A stretch of 28,160 nucleotides of DNA, taken from the NCBI GenBank assembly GCA_001021135.1, contig LDJE01105914.1:1-28160 (forward strand), written 5' to 3'. The position numbers and the translations under genes are program-made. Numbering within the stretch: position 1 is the stretch's first letter; each line of letters begins with the position of its first letter. Under the pieces are notes generated by a model. That model saw only the letters and a list, made by a program, of their open reading frames with translations. It was not told where the DNA came from and did no database searches. This DNA is from Selaginella kraussiana. Lineage: Eukaryota; Streptophyta; Lycopodiopsida; Selaginellales; Selaginellaceae. Positions 9,677 through 20,194 of this stretch are shown one piece after another.

Positions 9677-10756
9677 CTAGTAGTAGTATCCGGCCTTGGG
9701 TTTGGGCACCTCCGTCTCGGGCTCAAGCTCGGGCTCGGGCTCGGTCACTTGGAACTCGGGTGTCAGGTCGATGGCGGCCAGTCTCTTGATGTCCATGATA
9801 GACAGCTCCGTCAACTCGCGCACCACCAGGTCCGCCGCGGACAGCTCGTACAGCGGCTGCGTGTGCGCCACCGCAACGCACTTCATGCACGCCTCGTGCG
9901 CCGCCTCGATGCTGGCGTTGGAGCTACCCAAGACGAGGCAGCGATCTGGGGTGCGCCCCAGCCGGGCCGCGGCGTACACAAACATGTCGGGGTCCGGCTT
10001 GCCCCTCTGCACATCGTCCGCCGAGACGAGCTCGTCAAAGTGGAGGCTGAGTTGCAGGCCGGCGGAGTGCACGCCGCGCTCCAGGTAGGATCGCGGCCGA
10101 GCGGAAGCAACCGCCACGGGCAGGCCGTACCTCTTGAGCAGAGCAAGGAACCCCCGCGTGCTCGGCCGGAGCGGCGGCGGTGGCAGCTCCTGCTCACGCT
10201 TGAGCAGCAGCTCCTCCCGGCGTCGGGCCATTCGACGCAGCTGCAGCGGGTCTCGGCTCCAGCAGAGAAGCTCCGACATGGCCTGTTCGCTCTTCATGCC
10301 TCGCGCCCGCCGCAACAGGGCCGCCGGTGGCGGGCGGCGGCCCTCCTCCTGTGCGAGTGCCCACCACGACCACGTCGCCTTGTCGTCGTCGCCGGGCGCG
10401 GCATCGAGCAAGAGGACGCCTTCCCATTCGATGATGACGCCCAGCCAATCGCAGCCGAGTCGGTGCAGCCGCGCCAGCGGATTGTTATTGGCCGCAGACT
10501 GTGGCGGCAGTGGCAAGGGCAGAGGATCTCGATCTCCAATCCCTGCGATGTCGTCCGCGCGCCACCATTCTTCCAGACGCCTCCTGCTGCTCGCTCCTGT
10601 GGATTGATCTTCGTCCCGCTTCGTTAATGCCATCATCATCTTGGCCGAGGAGCACCTTGTTCGCGACCAAGATGATCCGCCGCCGCTACCTGTGCCTGTG
10701 CCCGTGCCCATGCCCGCCAGTAACACCGTGCTGCTGCTGCTGCTTGCTACCGCCAT
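9677..10756 (-). CDS. HAD-family phosphatase, PYRP2-like, plastid
   Basis: Intronless gene, 359 aa, best matching the plant HAD protein At4g11570 (PYRP2), assigned to removal of phosphate from the riboflavin precursor 5-amino-6-(5-phosphoribitylamino)uracil in plastids. Blocks shared with that family as I recall it: GCDWLGVIIEWEGVLL, EEGRRPPPAALLRRARGMKS, LCWSRDPLQLRRMA, RGKPDPDMFVYAA, NASIEAAHEA and MKCVAVA, then an acidic Pro/Glu tail ending KAGYYY. The open frame extends to a GTG at 10834, but the first ATG is at 10756. The Ser/Thr/Gly-rich first 40 residues suit a chloroplast transit peptide. Oddities: it is the only gene here with no intron, and the usual first HAD motif DxDG reads EWEG (Glu110), with motif IV as GSSN. 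GC is very high, producing long antisense open frames. Family placement is firm; the exact reaction is by homology. Confidence 0.87.
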   Translation of the reverse strand: MAVASSSSSTVLLAGMGTGTGTGSGGGSSWSRTRCSSAKMMMALTKRDEDQSTGASSRRRLEEWWRADDIAGIGDRDPLPLPLPPQSAANNNPLARLHRLGCDWLGVIIEWEGVLLLDAAPGDDDKATWSWWALAQEEGRRPPPAALLRRARGMKSEQAMSELLCWSRDPLQLRRMARRREELLLKREQELPPPPLRPSTRGFLALLKRYGLPVAVASARPRSYLERGVHSAGLQLSLHFDELVSADDVQRGKPDPDMFVYAAARLGRTPDRCLVLGSSNASIEAAHEACMKCVAVAHTQPLYELSAADLVVRELTELSIMDIKRLAAIDLTPEFQVTEPEPELEPETEVPKPKAGYYY

Positions 10757-10986
10757 GGATGAAAATTGAAATTGTATGCCGACTAGTGCAAGCAACTTAA
10801 TGCACGTAGTGCAAGCACCACCACCACACGCCACACCAAATATCCCCTTGTGGTTTTGGATCCTTCTTAGGTAGGGCCTATATTATATAGGAAATGAAAT
10901 AAAGGACTCAAAAACAGGTTTTGCTCATTTAATCTCTTCTTACAAGTTTGTATTAAGCTCAAGTATTTCTAGAAGGATTCATCACG

Positions 10987-12451
10987 CTAAGTATAAGTAT
11001 AAGCAGGCTCTTCTTGTTGTTTACCCCACAAGGTTGCGATGGTTAGGCCCATAACCGCCATTATGACCACGGAACAAGCAGGCGGCACCGCATGGGTGCC
11101 CCCAAGGAACTTGGTAGCCAGCAGCATGGCCAGCGTTGAGCTTTGCATTCCTGTGCACAGCGATAAGGTTTTACTGACCTTGGCTTCCTGCCTGTTATTA
11201 ACAGTAAGTAAACACACAAATTAGCTACTTTTGCTTACCTCCAAAATGGTAAATTGGCAATACCGTAACCAAAAGCAAATCCGCAGGCATGAAAGACCAC
11301 AAGGGGTAGCAGTAGCTGCATACCCTCCGTGGAAACAATCTTCGCCTGGTTCAACGCTAGTGGGCTTCCTATGCAGAGAGATGTGCAAACCATGGCAACA
11401 ATGGGCATCACCGGCCGTACTCTATCTACCAATGGTTTTGCGTACGTGTTCAAAGTAAGTCCTGTCACAATGGGGACGAAAACCACCTGCATTGCTTGGA
11501 AATGTTTCGCAAGGACTTGAAAAGAAGTTACGCGGTATAATACCTGAAGGATAGATTTTCCCATGGCAACTGCATCGACTGGTACGACTGAGCCTATCAA
11601 AAACTGTGTCAAAAATGGTGTGACGACCACGGAAGTGATGGTACTAATGCTTGTGAGCATGATGCTGAGAGCTATATCGCCGTCACTGAGATAAGCAGCA
11701 TAGCTCGACAGCTGAGCACCTGCTACACAAGCTGTGAGGATGAGCCCCGCTGCAAATGCAGGTGGAACCACAAAAGCTCGCACCACTGCAAATCCAAGCA
11801 CGGGTTTTACTACATACTGTAACAAGTAGCCCATAACGAGCGGTAGAGGCCTGTGGACAAAGAAGATCGTCGCATTAGCTTAAAGCTCTAGTTTAAACCT
11901 ACTTCCTCAAGATGATCGCAAAGTCGGAAATGGAAAGCTGTACTCCTATCGACAGCATGATTCCTCCAAGGTAAGGTGCATAATGATCTTTGCTGACCCT
12001 GCAATTGCCATCTAAGAACCAAGGTGAGATCACACACAATGGCCTTGGATACTAGGTGCTTACCATGTAAATGTGGCCGGCTGCACAAGAGCGGCTGCTG
12101 CCGTTGCCACCACAATGTAGGGTAGCATTTTGGAAAGGGATTTGGCGATATCAACCTTCCTTCCATGCTTGTCCCTCTTAACCTTCAGGCCAAAAGAAGC
12201 CAAAGAAATATTGCCTTCTCTACAACACGTTCCCACTCTTCCTGAGACTTTGCCTAGTACCTGTTGTCTCCTGTCCGGAACATCTTCTCGTTTCCCGGGC
12301 TTCTTGCAGAATAGACTCCACTGTTGCTGCTTCAAGCCTGGCGGAAGGAACCAACTAGTTTACAAAGCTTCTAAACCATGAACCAACCTCTGAGGAACGA
12401 AGAGCTTGAAGGTGCAAATCTGAATGGTGGTGCAACCAGAGGAAATGCCAT
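10987..12451 (-). CDS. Plastid BASS-family sodium/metabolite cotransporter (BASS5/6-like)
   Basis: Bile-acid:sodium symporter family carrier, 397 aa. Exons on the minus strand: 12451-12388, 12337-12064, 11998-11903, 11850-11544, 11486-11239, 11191-10987. Exon 1 starts MAFPLVAPPFRFAPSSSS, a typical transit peptide. The membrane part (from about residue 90) shows family blocks GGIMLSIGVQLSISDF, GYLLQYVVKPVLGF, CVAGAQLSSYAAYLSDGD, ALSIMLTSISTITSVVVTP, GSPLALN and CTGMQSSTLAMLLATKF. CVAGAQLS and the GMQSS context resemble plant BASS5/BASS6 more than BASS1-4. BASS5 moves 2-keto acids for glucosinolate synthesis in Brassicaceae, which lycophytes lack, so the cargo here is unknown. Intron 11487-11543 is 57 nt and stop-free in frame; removing it restores the family alignment SILQ-VVFVPIV. 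Confidence 0.9.
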
Positions 12452-12811
12452 AGCTCGAGGCTTCAAAGGCCTAGGAGCCCACTCTCCGTGGATGCATTCT
12501 TCTGATGTTGCGCCCTTTCCCAATCAACAATCATTCGTTAAAAGACCTTTCGTAAGCACATAGGGACACCTTTTGGGCTAACTAAATCTACATTTTCAGC
12601 CACAACCTCCTTCTATGGCTACAAGTGAGCATCGTCACGTAACTGGGCATCTTCTGGCATCAGGCATTTTTGTTGTAGGTGTTCACACCTTGCAGAGCAG
12701 GAGATATTTCACATATTCAATTGACAAATTGCCAGACAGATTTACAGTAGTTTAAAAAACTCGTAATTTCCCGCGCAGTTGTTGGTATTTACCATCCAAA
12801 GTAGAAATGTC
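12452..12811. other. Intergenic, DUF3755 gene 3' end to BASS promoter
   Basis: The 360-bp gap lies between two genes that both run on the minus strand. It must contain the SANT/DUF3755 3' UTR and the transporter promoter. I see no conserved reading frame; a plus-strand frame at 12378-12563 overlaps the transporter's first exon and looks like its shadow. Confidence 0.55.
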
Positions 12812-13705
12812 CTAGACGTTTGTGTGTAGAAGTGCATCAGCAAGCTCGGAGTTGATACTCACGGGCAATGGTGGCATTTGGCCCATGGCCCCAGGAACCT
12901 TCATGCTGCACCCACCCATGCGTGGTATGTCAATCTGGCTGGCTGGTAGAGATGAATAATCAAAACTCACCCGTTGACGACAGTGAGCAGGTTTTCTCTG
13001 AAGCTAACGAACAAATCGACGTTCTCCCGGGCCTGCATACAAAACTGTGTTGGGGTACAACGAGAGAGAGAGAGTTTACCTTGCCAGCAACGAGATTGGC
13101 ACGTATCTGCACAATGAGTTGCATGTTTTTCTCAAAGAGTTCCCCTACAGCTCCATCTATAGCTGCAGCAGCAGCAGCAAAAGGAAACGTAAACAAGGCG
13201 AAACAAAAAGGATCGCACCTTCATTGGAAATCCCGTCGTCATTGTCAGTTGGAAGCGGAGGCGTGCACATAGGCTTTGCTTTGCCAGTGGCGTCCCGTTC
13301 CTTCTTGTCTTTGGCCTTCCTCGACGCGTTTAGGTCCTCTGCTCTCCTCTTCTTGCCGTTTTCTTTCTTCTGTTGCCACAACAGAACATACATAAGTGTG
13401 GGATGAAAACCAAGAATTTGTTACCATGGCTATCCATCTGCACCGAAGTGCAACATCTCTCGCATGTTTTTTCGGCAGCAAAGCAGCTAGCTTTACGTAC
13501 TTCCAGAAATTTGTATCACTAGAAAACCTAACAAAACACTGAGTAGTGGCATCCGTGAACCCAATTCTTACTTGTGCAAGTTTTCGTCCAGAATGGACTG
13601 CTCCTCCGCGGTCCATTCAGTGGCGAGTCCTGGATTGTGAAGCAGATGCAAGGGCTTAGCATCCAATGGCGGCTTGGAGACTGCGGCAACCTTCGCACTG
13701 GCCAT
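12812..13705 (-). CDS. SANT/Myb-like nuclear protein, DUF3755 family
   Basis: Plant-specific protein of unknown function, 219 aa, similar to Arabidopsis homeodomain/Myb-like proteins carrying DUF3755. Exons on the minus strand: 13705-13572, 13527-13425, 13369-13219, 13162-13080, 13032-12971, 12938-12812. A SANT-like domain (about residues 31-80) reads TEWTAEEQSILDENLHK ... ARDVALRCRW; a basic segment KKENGKKRRAEDL follows, likely nuclear targeting; then DNDDGISNEAIDGAVGELFE, a helical part, and the end GQMPPLPVSINSELADALL. Acceptor 13528 was preferred over a later one because it keeps alignment length with the Arabidopsis protein. In the last exon, GTGAGT after PPLP looks like a donor, but reading through gives the conserved C-terminus. 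The acceptor at 12939 lies in a GCCA repeat with two alternatives 4 nt either side. The family number is from memory. Confidence 0.84.
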
Positions 13706-13712
13706 GTTACAT

Positions 13713-13720
13713 AAACCCTA
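13713..13720 (-). promoter_or_regulatory. Telo-box in DUF3755/FKBP divergent promoter
   Basis: AAACCCTA on the plus strand, TTTTTAGGGTTTATG on the minus, lies 8 bp upstream of the DUF3755 ATG and within the 120-bp gap shared with the FKBP gene. Confidence 0.5.
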
Positions 13721-13825
13721 AAAAGGTTGATTAATATGCCAATCATCATGTTAGCAGGATTGCATTCCCGGATTGCATTAGATGATTTTTGATACAATGT
13801 CATTCACCAGCACCACGAATGAGTC

Positions 13826-14568
13826 ATGGCCACTCTGGGCGCCTTATCGACGAAGTTTGCACCGCCAGTGAGCAAGAAGATAGAAGAACCACAAAGCGTC
13901 GTGGCCACCTCTAGAAGAGGCCTGCTCCTTGGGGCGCTGTTATGGCGGGAGGTCGCACAATGTGGTCATGCTGTGGCTGCTGATTGCGAGTATAAGCAGA
14001 TGCCATCAGGACTGGAGGTCTGTGAGGTTGCCCCAGGGTCGGGCAAACCTCCACTGCCCGGCAATGTCGTAAAGGTACGCATTTGTTAACTAACTGCGCA
14101 GAAGATCCTTTCTGTTTCAACTCTGCTAGCTTCATTACAAAGGAACTCTGGAGAATGGACTTGTGTTTGACAGTAGCTACGATAGGGGTGAACCACTCAC
14201 TTTTCAGCTCAGGCCCAAACAGGTAGCTGTGAAGAAACTATAAGTCGTCAACTGTAAACCAGGTAATGAAAGGGGTATACGAAGCAATTTTGGGAACCCA
14301 AGGTTTGCTGGAGCCAATGCGACCAGGTATGTCCTCGAAAAGAAGATTTTGATATGTATGCTTGTTGCCAGGGGGTAAACGAAGGGTGAAAGTGCCACCC
14401 GAGCTTGGATTTGGCAAGAACGCCGGGCAGTGTCCCCGCTTCTGGAGCGGTAAGCAAGTTTGTTATCTGCAGTTTTCACACCACGGCATGGCAGGTCCAT
14501 GCTTAGTGCCTCCAAATTCGGTGCTGGTTTATGACTTGGAATACATCAACCTGTATGGGAGGGATTAA
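13826..14568 (+). CDS. Thylakoid-lumen FKBP-type peptidyl-prolyl isomerase (FKBP13-like)
   Basis: Immunophilin, 185 aa. Exons: 13826-14074, 14130-14222, 14263-14326, 14372-14449, 14495-14568; introns 55, 40, 45 and 45 nt. The leader has a twin-arginine pair (R30-R31) before a hydrophobic stretch GLLLGALLW and an AVAA site near residue 52, the pattern of Tat-imported lumen proteins. The FKBP domain has [46 protein letters not shown] and [13 protein letters not shown]. Cysteines 54 and 66 (CEY ... LEVC, 12 apart) match the first disulfide of FKBP13, and a second pair in NAGQC ... GPC sits near the GxGC ... C pair of that protein but with wider spacing. The usual W of the active site is replaced (VYEAILG). 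It may be FKBP13 or a close lumen paralogue. Intron 2 is only 40 nt. Confidence 0.87.
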
Positions 14569-14627
14569 GAAACTAGGGGAACAGTTGTGAAAAGAGCAAA
14601 ATAAAACTGACAAAATAATTTTTGTTT

Positions 14628-16481
14628 TCAGAAATTGAATACACCACCCTTGGCTGATGACCTCTCCGACTTGAGTGTTGTCTTGGTAGCAGCGTTGGAC
14701 GCGGTGGCCCTGGAATGGGCCATCTCTGCCGCTACCTGCACAGAGCAACTCCCAAAGCTTTGAGCTTAAGAGCAGAAAGGCGGGGGCATACAACGGTAAC
14801 AGAGTTTCCCTACTGAAGTTTGAATATTGCTGTTTCCTCCCCGTCGCTTCATGCTCGTCGCCGCGTCCTGGTCTGCTGCTGTCATCCATTGCTCACCAAC
14901 ATGTCGATGCCGTCGTCCCTGCTGCTGTTTCTGGTCTCCATCTATACAAATAAGAAGACAATAAGAGTGAACAAATTTCAGGAAACCAACTTGCAGCAGA
15001 AGTTCTGTCGTGCAGAGCCGGAAGAACCTGGAAGCGTCAGCACTATCAGGTGATGGGTTCAAAACAAAGTCAGAGACTACCGTTGTTGGTGTGGTCGTGG
15101 CTTGTTGCCGCTTGAGAAGTACCCAATCAAACAGATAGTCGAGGTGCAAGCCTAACGTTAAAGAGGTTAGATACATTTCCACAAACCAGAAATTTCCAAC
15201 CTTCCCTCACAAAGAGATTGTGAAACATTCTCCTCAAGTAACCATAGTCCGGTTTCTCTTCAAACCGGAGGCCTCGGCAGTAGTGAATGTAAGTGGCAAA
15301 CTCAGCGGGTTGTGATTTGCAAAGGACCTAGCATCATGATGTAGTTGGCACTTGAAGTTGGCAAGCAGCTACATACTTCTATAGGAGTGGACATCTTTTT
15401 GGAACTGATCTTTTCATACTTAAGTTTCTTGTTGGCTGCTTTCATGCCCTGCCAGGGAAGACTACAAGGAGCAATAAGAATCAGCAAAGAAGAGACGTGC
15501 ATACCTTCCCTTGAGGAAGTAGATGAAAAGATAACCAAGCGACTCCATATCATCTCTCCGACTTTGCTCTGTAGACAAGTATGAACAAACAGATCTTGAT
15601 AAGTAAGACATACCAATTCCAATATGTGTATTTACGCTAGCATATCGTGCAGTTCCTGTCAAACTCTTGTCTTCCCTGCGAAAAGAGTAGAAGTCAATCA
15701 CAAACGAGCTTACACACGAACCTGTAGGGAATGTGGTGCTGCGTAGAAAGGTCCCTGTACCGTTTTGCCAGCCCAAAATCAATGATGTACACCTACAGAC
15801 AGTTCAGATGAAAACCAACCTCGCAAACTTAACAAGAGCACTCATTACCTGATTCGATCTCCTACCTCGGCCCATCAAAAAATTGTCCGGTTTCACGTCC
15901 CTATGAATGTAGTTTTTGGAATGGATGAACTCTAGCCTACTTATCTGCATGTTCAGCAGTAGTGAGTTATATATAATAGCTGAATTTATTTTTTACCATC
16001 TGATCTGCCAACATGAGTACAGTCTTCAACGAAAACCGACGGTTACAAAAGTTGAAGAGGTCTTCCAAGCTCGGACCCAGGAAGTCAAGTACCAAAACGT
16101 TATAGTCACCTTCCATGCCAAACCAACGGCAATTCGGAATACCAGCTGTGACATAGCGAAATTGACAAAGTTCACAAAGAAACAAAGTCCAAGCAGAGCT
16201 TACTGCCGCCTTGAAGATGACGATATACTTTCGACTCGTACAAGAGTTGCGGGTGTCTGGTTTTCACATTTTCCTACACTAGAAAAGTTGAGCAGCTGGG
16301 TTTCCAAAGAACTCACTCACCAATTTGATGCCCACCTCCTCACAAGTTTGCATGTTCGTTCCTGTCAAGGAGAGTTAAGTTCCGTTGATCTACCAAGGAG
16401 CCGCTCACCCAGGTAAATCTCCCCAAACGAGCCGCTGCCCAGTTTGCGGCCAAGCTTATATTTGTTTGCAATCTGATCCAT
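14628..16481 (-). CDS. Casein kinase 1-like Ser/Thr kinase (CKL)
   Basis: CK1 family kinase, 393 aa, 14 exons on the minus strand: 16481-16409, 16361-16321, 16273-16204, 16145-15997, 15944-15849, 15792-15722, 15675-15614, 15568-15505, 15461-15377, 15327-15201, 15151-15081, 15027-14991, 14941-14814, 14735-14628. The kinase domain starts [20 protein letters not shown] and shows Lys37, [21 protein letters not shown] (Asp127), IDFG (Asp148), the CK1 signature [14 protein letters not shown] and [13 protein letters not shown]. It appears catalytically complete. The VAIK motif reads VGIK (Ala to Gly), unusual for CK1. The tail after [12 protein letters not shown] is basic and Ser/Gln-rich and ends KGGVFNF; plant CKL tails vary, so the last four exons are less certain than the rest. 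Exon 12 is 37 nt. The stop is 59 bp from the FKBP stop. Confidence 0.93.
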
Positions 16482-16717
16482 ATTGCTGGCTGGTGGTGGC
16501 TCAAACTGTGCTGTGGTCGTCAGTAGGCATTTCCGATGGCATTTACATTTGGGCTGCTTTGCCAGAATAGAAAAAAGCTCCCGCGCGCGCGCCCTTTTGA
16601 ACCAAAGTAAAGAGAACCGCAGCGCACCTCTACATTCTAGGGTTCAAGGTTTGCGGAAACAAAAAAAAAGAAAAGTCTTAACCGTGTTGTTTTATTCTCT
16701 TTTTTATGTGTGTGCGA

Positions 16718-19700
16718 TCATCGACATTCAATGTTCTTAGCGATGGGTGCCGACTGGAACGCCTTCTGCACGATCTCCTTCTGCTCCGCATGGTGCAAGT
16801 CGTTGAAGCCAGTGGCAGTGGCAGCCGACGGAGGTCTGCCGACGTACTTGACGCCCTGGAAAGTTCCCCGGCCCACGGAGGCCAAGGTGTTGGCTAAGCG
16901 TGGTAGCATGTAGCTGAATGCTCCCATGTTCATGGGCTCCTCCTGGCACCATACCACCTCCGCGTCTGCAGCAACAAGTGTCAAGACGAAGCAACGAGAG
17001 TAAAACTGATTACTTGGATATCGCTTGAGTTCCCTCTGGAAGAGATCATAGGGCACCGGGCACAGCTGCTCCACCCGACATATAGCAACGTCCTTTGCCT
17101 GAACTCGCTCCCTCTCGGCGTCCAGCTCGTAGTAAACCTGCCAATTTCAAGCGAGGGAGCAACTTTAGAGGCGCTGACGGCCAAACTTTACCTTGCCCGA
17201 GCAAAGGATTAGGCGGCGGATGCCTTCCTCAACTGCGCCATGATCATTCTTGTCCTTGATCAGTCGCTTAAACCGAGTTCCCTGCTTGTCGAACCCGGGA
17301 TGGCCTTCTACATCGTCGAACTCGGACAGGTTCGACCGGCAGTCCTTGCTGCGGAGAAGATTCTTGGGCGACATTACGATGAGGGGCTTTCGGAACTCTC
17401 GTTGGATCTATCATCCACAACAACAAGGTTAGAGAAAGCAGCGCTGCGTACGTATAGTCCACTCACTTGGCGGCGCAATACGTGGAAATAGTTGGCCGGC
17501 GTTGTCACATTAACCACTTGCCAGTTGCACTCCTGAATCTGCTTCCGAAGTGAAACCTCCATCTCAGGGATGACGAAAGGATGGTCGTCGCTCATCTGCA
17601 TACGGAGTAAGTATAGCGTACAAGAGGAGGATAAGTACCTGCAAGAACCTCTCGAGCCTAGCACTGGAGTGTTCTGGACCCTGGCCGTCGTAGCCGTGGG
17701 GAAGCATTACCACGAGCCCAGTTTGTCGCAACCATTTGGATTCTCCGCTGCTGAGGAACTGGTCGAAAATGACTTGTGCGCCGTTGGCGAAGTCTCCGAA
17801 CTGAGCCTCCCAGCAAACGAGGGAATTGGGATTCTCCATCGAGTAACCGAGCTCGAAGCCGAGGACGCCAAACTCGGAGAGCGAACTGCGAACAAAAAAA
17901 ATGCGAGTGTTTTAGTCTCACGAGAGAGAGGCCGACACGCACCTGTTGCTGACGGTGAACATTTCCTCTGGCTGGTTCATGACGACGTGATCGAGAGGGC
18001 AGTACTTGTCTCCAGTCTTCTGGTCGTGTAGAACAGCGTGCCTGTGGCTGAAAGTACCCCTCTCCACGTCTTGGCCGCTGAGCCTTACGTGGTAGCCCTC
18101 AACCAGTAGCGTCGCAAATGCGAGTGCCTCTCCCATGGCCCAGTCGAGGCCCTCGCCGCTCTCAATCATCTGGGCACGCTGGTCGAAGTTCCTCTTGATG
18201 CCCTTGTGCGGGGTGAAACCCTCGGGCAGCGTGGTGATTGCCTTGCCCACCGTCTTCAAAATCTCTGGCTTGACACTGCATTGAAGAAAAGAAAAGAAAA
18301 GCATTGATTTTCTTCCGAGAAGAGGAAGGACTACGTACCCGGTGTTCCTCAGGCGCGACAGCTGCTCGGGGCTCTTGAAGCCCGTCCAGTAGGCGGCGAG
18401 CCAGTCCTGCGTCTTGGGAACGTAGTCCTTGCTGCTGGCGTACTCCTCGTTGAGGATGTTCATCACCTTGTCATGGATCCTGGTGATGTCTTCCTTCTTG
18501 ATCTCCCCAGCCGCGAGGAGCTTGTCCTCGTAGATATCCAGGGCAGTGGGATGATTCTTGATGACCTGCACCGACAGTTGCAAATGCTATATAGAAGAGA
18601 GCAAGCAGCGCACCTCGTACATGGTCGGCTGCGTGAAGGACGGCTCGTCGATCTCGTTGTGTCCATGCCGGCGGTAGCAAACGATGTCAACGACGACGTC
18701 CGACTTGAAGCGGGTCCTCCACTCGGCGGCCAGGACGCAGGCGTGCACGACGGCCTCGACGTCGTCGCCGTTGACGTGGAAGATGGGTGCGTTGAGCGCC
18801 TTGGCGACGTCGGTACAGTAAGGGGAGGAGCGGCTGCTCTTGGGGTCGGTGGTGAAAGCAACCTGGTTGTTAACCACGATGTGGATGGTGCCGCCCGTGG
18901 TGTAGTTTGGCAGGTCGCTCAAGTGGAACGTCTCGTAGACGACGCCCTGGCCGGAGAAGCTGCCATCGCCGTGAAGGAGGATGGCCATGTTCTTGCCTCG
19001 GTCCTTGTCGTGCGAGTAGTACTGCTTGGCCCTCGTCTTGCCGATCACCACCGGGTCGACGGCCTCGAGGTGGCTCGGGTTGGCCACGAGAGAGAGATGG
19101 ATCTGCTTGCCGCCTCGCGTGGGACGGTCGTACGAGGTGCCGAGGTGGTACTTGACGTCGCCGGTGCCGGTGTAGCCGCCCTTCTCGACGTCGGCGGGGC
19201 GTATGCCGCCGCTGAACTCGCTGAAGATGTGCCTCAGCGGCTTGCGCACCACGTTGCCCAGCACGTTGAGGCGGCCACGGTGCGGCATTCCGATGACGAT
19301 GCTCTCCACACCGTCGTCCGCCACCTTGTCGATGAGTTCCTTCATGCCCGGTATGAGCGTCTCGCAGCCCTCGAGGCCGAACCTCTTGGCAGAGGTCCAC
19401 TTGGACTTGAGGAACATCTCGAACTGGGTGCTCCATATCAGACGATCCAGGATGACGCCCTGCTTCTCCCGGCTGTACTTGCTGGGTACGTGCTGCTCGA
19501 TCCGCTCCCGCAGCCAATTGCACTTCTCCCTCTCCGAGATGTGCATGTACTCGTACCCGATGGTGCCGCAGTAGGCCTGCTGCAGCCTCTGCAGGATGGC
19601 TCGCAGCGTCTGCACCGGCCTGTTCTCCGACAAGAAGCCCGACATACGCCACACTCCAATGAAGAACTCGCGATCCAAATCGGCCTCGGTGAAGCCATAG

Positions 19701-20194
19701 AGCGCCGGGTCCAGGTCCTGGGGCGGCACCCGCTGCTCCAGACCAAGCGGGTCCAGCTTCGCCTTCATGTGCCCATTCACCTGATATGCGCGTACCAGTA
19801 GCAGCAGGCGCATGCTCTCCTGAATCGTCTGCCCCGACACACCCGGGGCTCCCGATGCCTGCCCCGTGAAGTTCCTGAAAAAGTTGTCCCACGACTCATC
19901 CACGCTCTTGGGATCCGCCTCCCAAGCCCGCTGCAGCTCTTCCAGGTACACGCTGCTCGTCCCGTCAAGGAAGTTGTCCGTCAGCCGCGACATGGGTACA
20001 GATCGGGGATGCTGCTGCATCCATTTGGGGCTTCCATGGAAGAAGCGCCGGCTCCCTGGTGCCAACTCCCTGGCCTCTGCAGCAGCCCTGGCCAGGGACT
20101 TGCGGGGAGTGCAGTGGAAACAGCGCGATCGCACCACCGCCCGCGACGACGGCGAGGCTGCCGCCGCCGCGAGCCTAGCCAACCAATGCGCCAT
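16718..20194 (-). CDS. OGDH: 2-oxoglutarate dehydrogenase E1, mitochondrial
   Basis: ThDP-dependent E1 of the 2-oxoglutarate dehydrogenase complex (TCA cycle, mitochondrial matrix), 1034 aa, family length. Eight exons on the minus strand: 20194-18614, 18565-18339, 18275-17943, 17885-17639, 17595-17467, 17407-17192, 17137-17014, 16965-16718; introns 43-63 nt. The Arg/Ala-rich first 60 residues are a mitochondrial presequence. [20 protein letters not shown] is the conserved N-terminal element that contacts the rest of the complex. ThDP motif GDGSFSGQG (409-417) ... VNNQ (441-444); [66 protein letters not shown]. No break or missing block is seen. The GC-rich 1.58-kb exon 1 throws a 442-codon antisense frame that is only a shadow. 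Confidence 0.97.

Noticed and set aside
9626-10627. 333-codon plus-strand open frame
   Set aside because: Antisense to the intronless HAD gene, Arg/Gly/His-rich in the way GC shadows are, with no motif.
12378-12563. Plus-strand ORF ending at a GTAAGC donor, with a later TTTTCAG acceptor
   Set aside because: Looks like a spliced gene start, but it is antisense to the transporter's transit-peptide exon, and the joined frame soon stops without any family match.
12857-12862. GTGAGT donor in the last exon of the DUF3755 gene
   Set aside because: Reading through gives PVSINSELADALL, which matches the family C-terminus; splicing would lose it.
18473-19801. 442-codon plus-strand open frame
   Set aside because: It lies wholly antisense to OGDH exon 1, whose protein is fully conserved. 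The high GC at third positions removes stops on the other strand; the translation has no recognisable domain.
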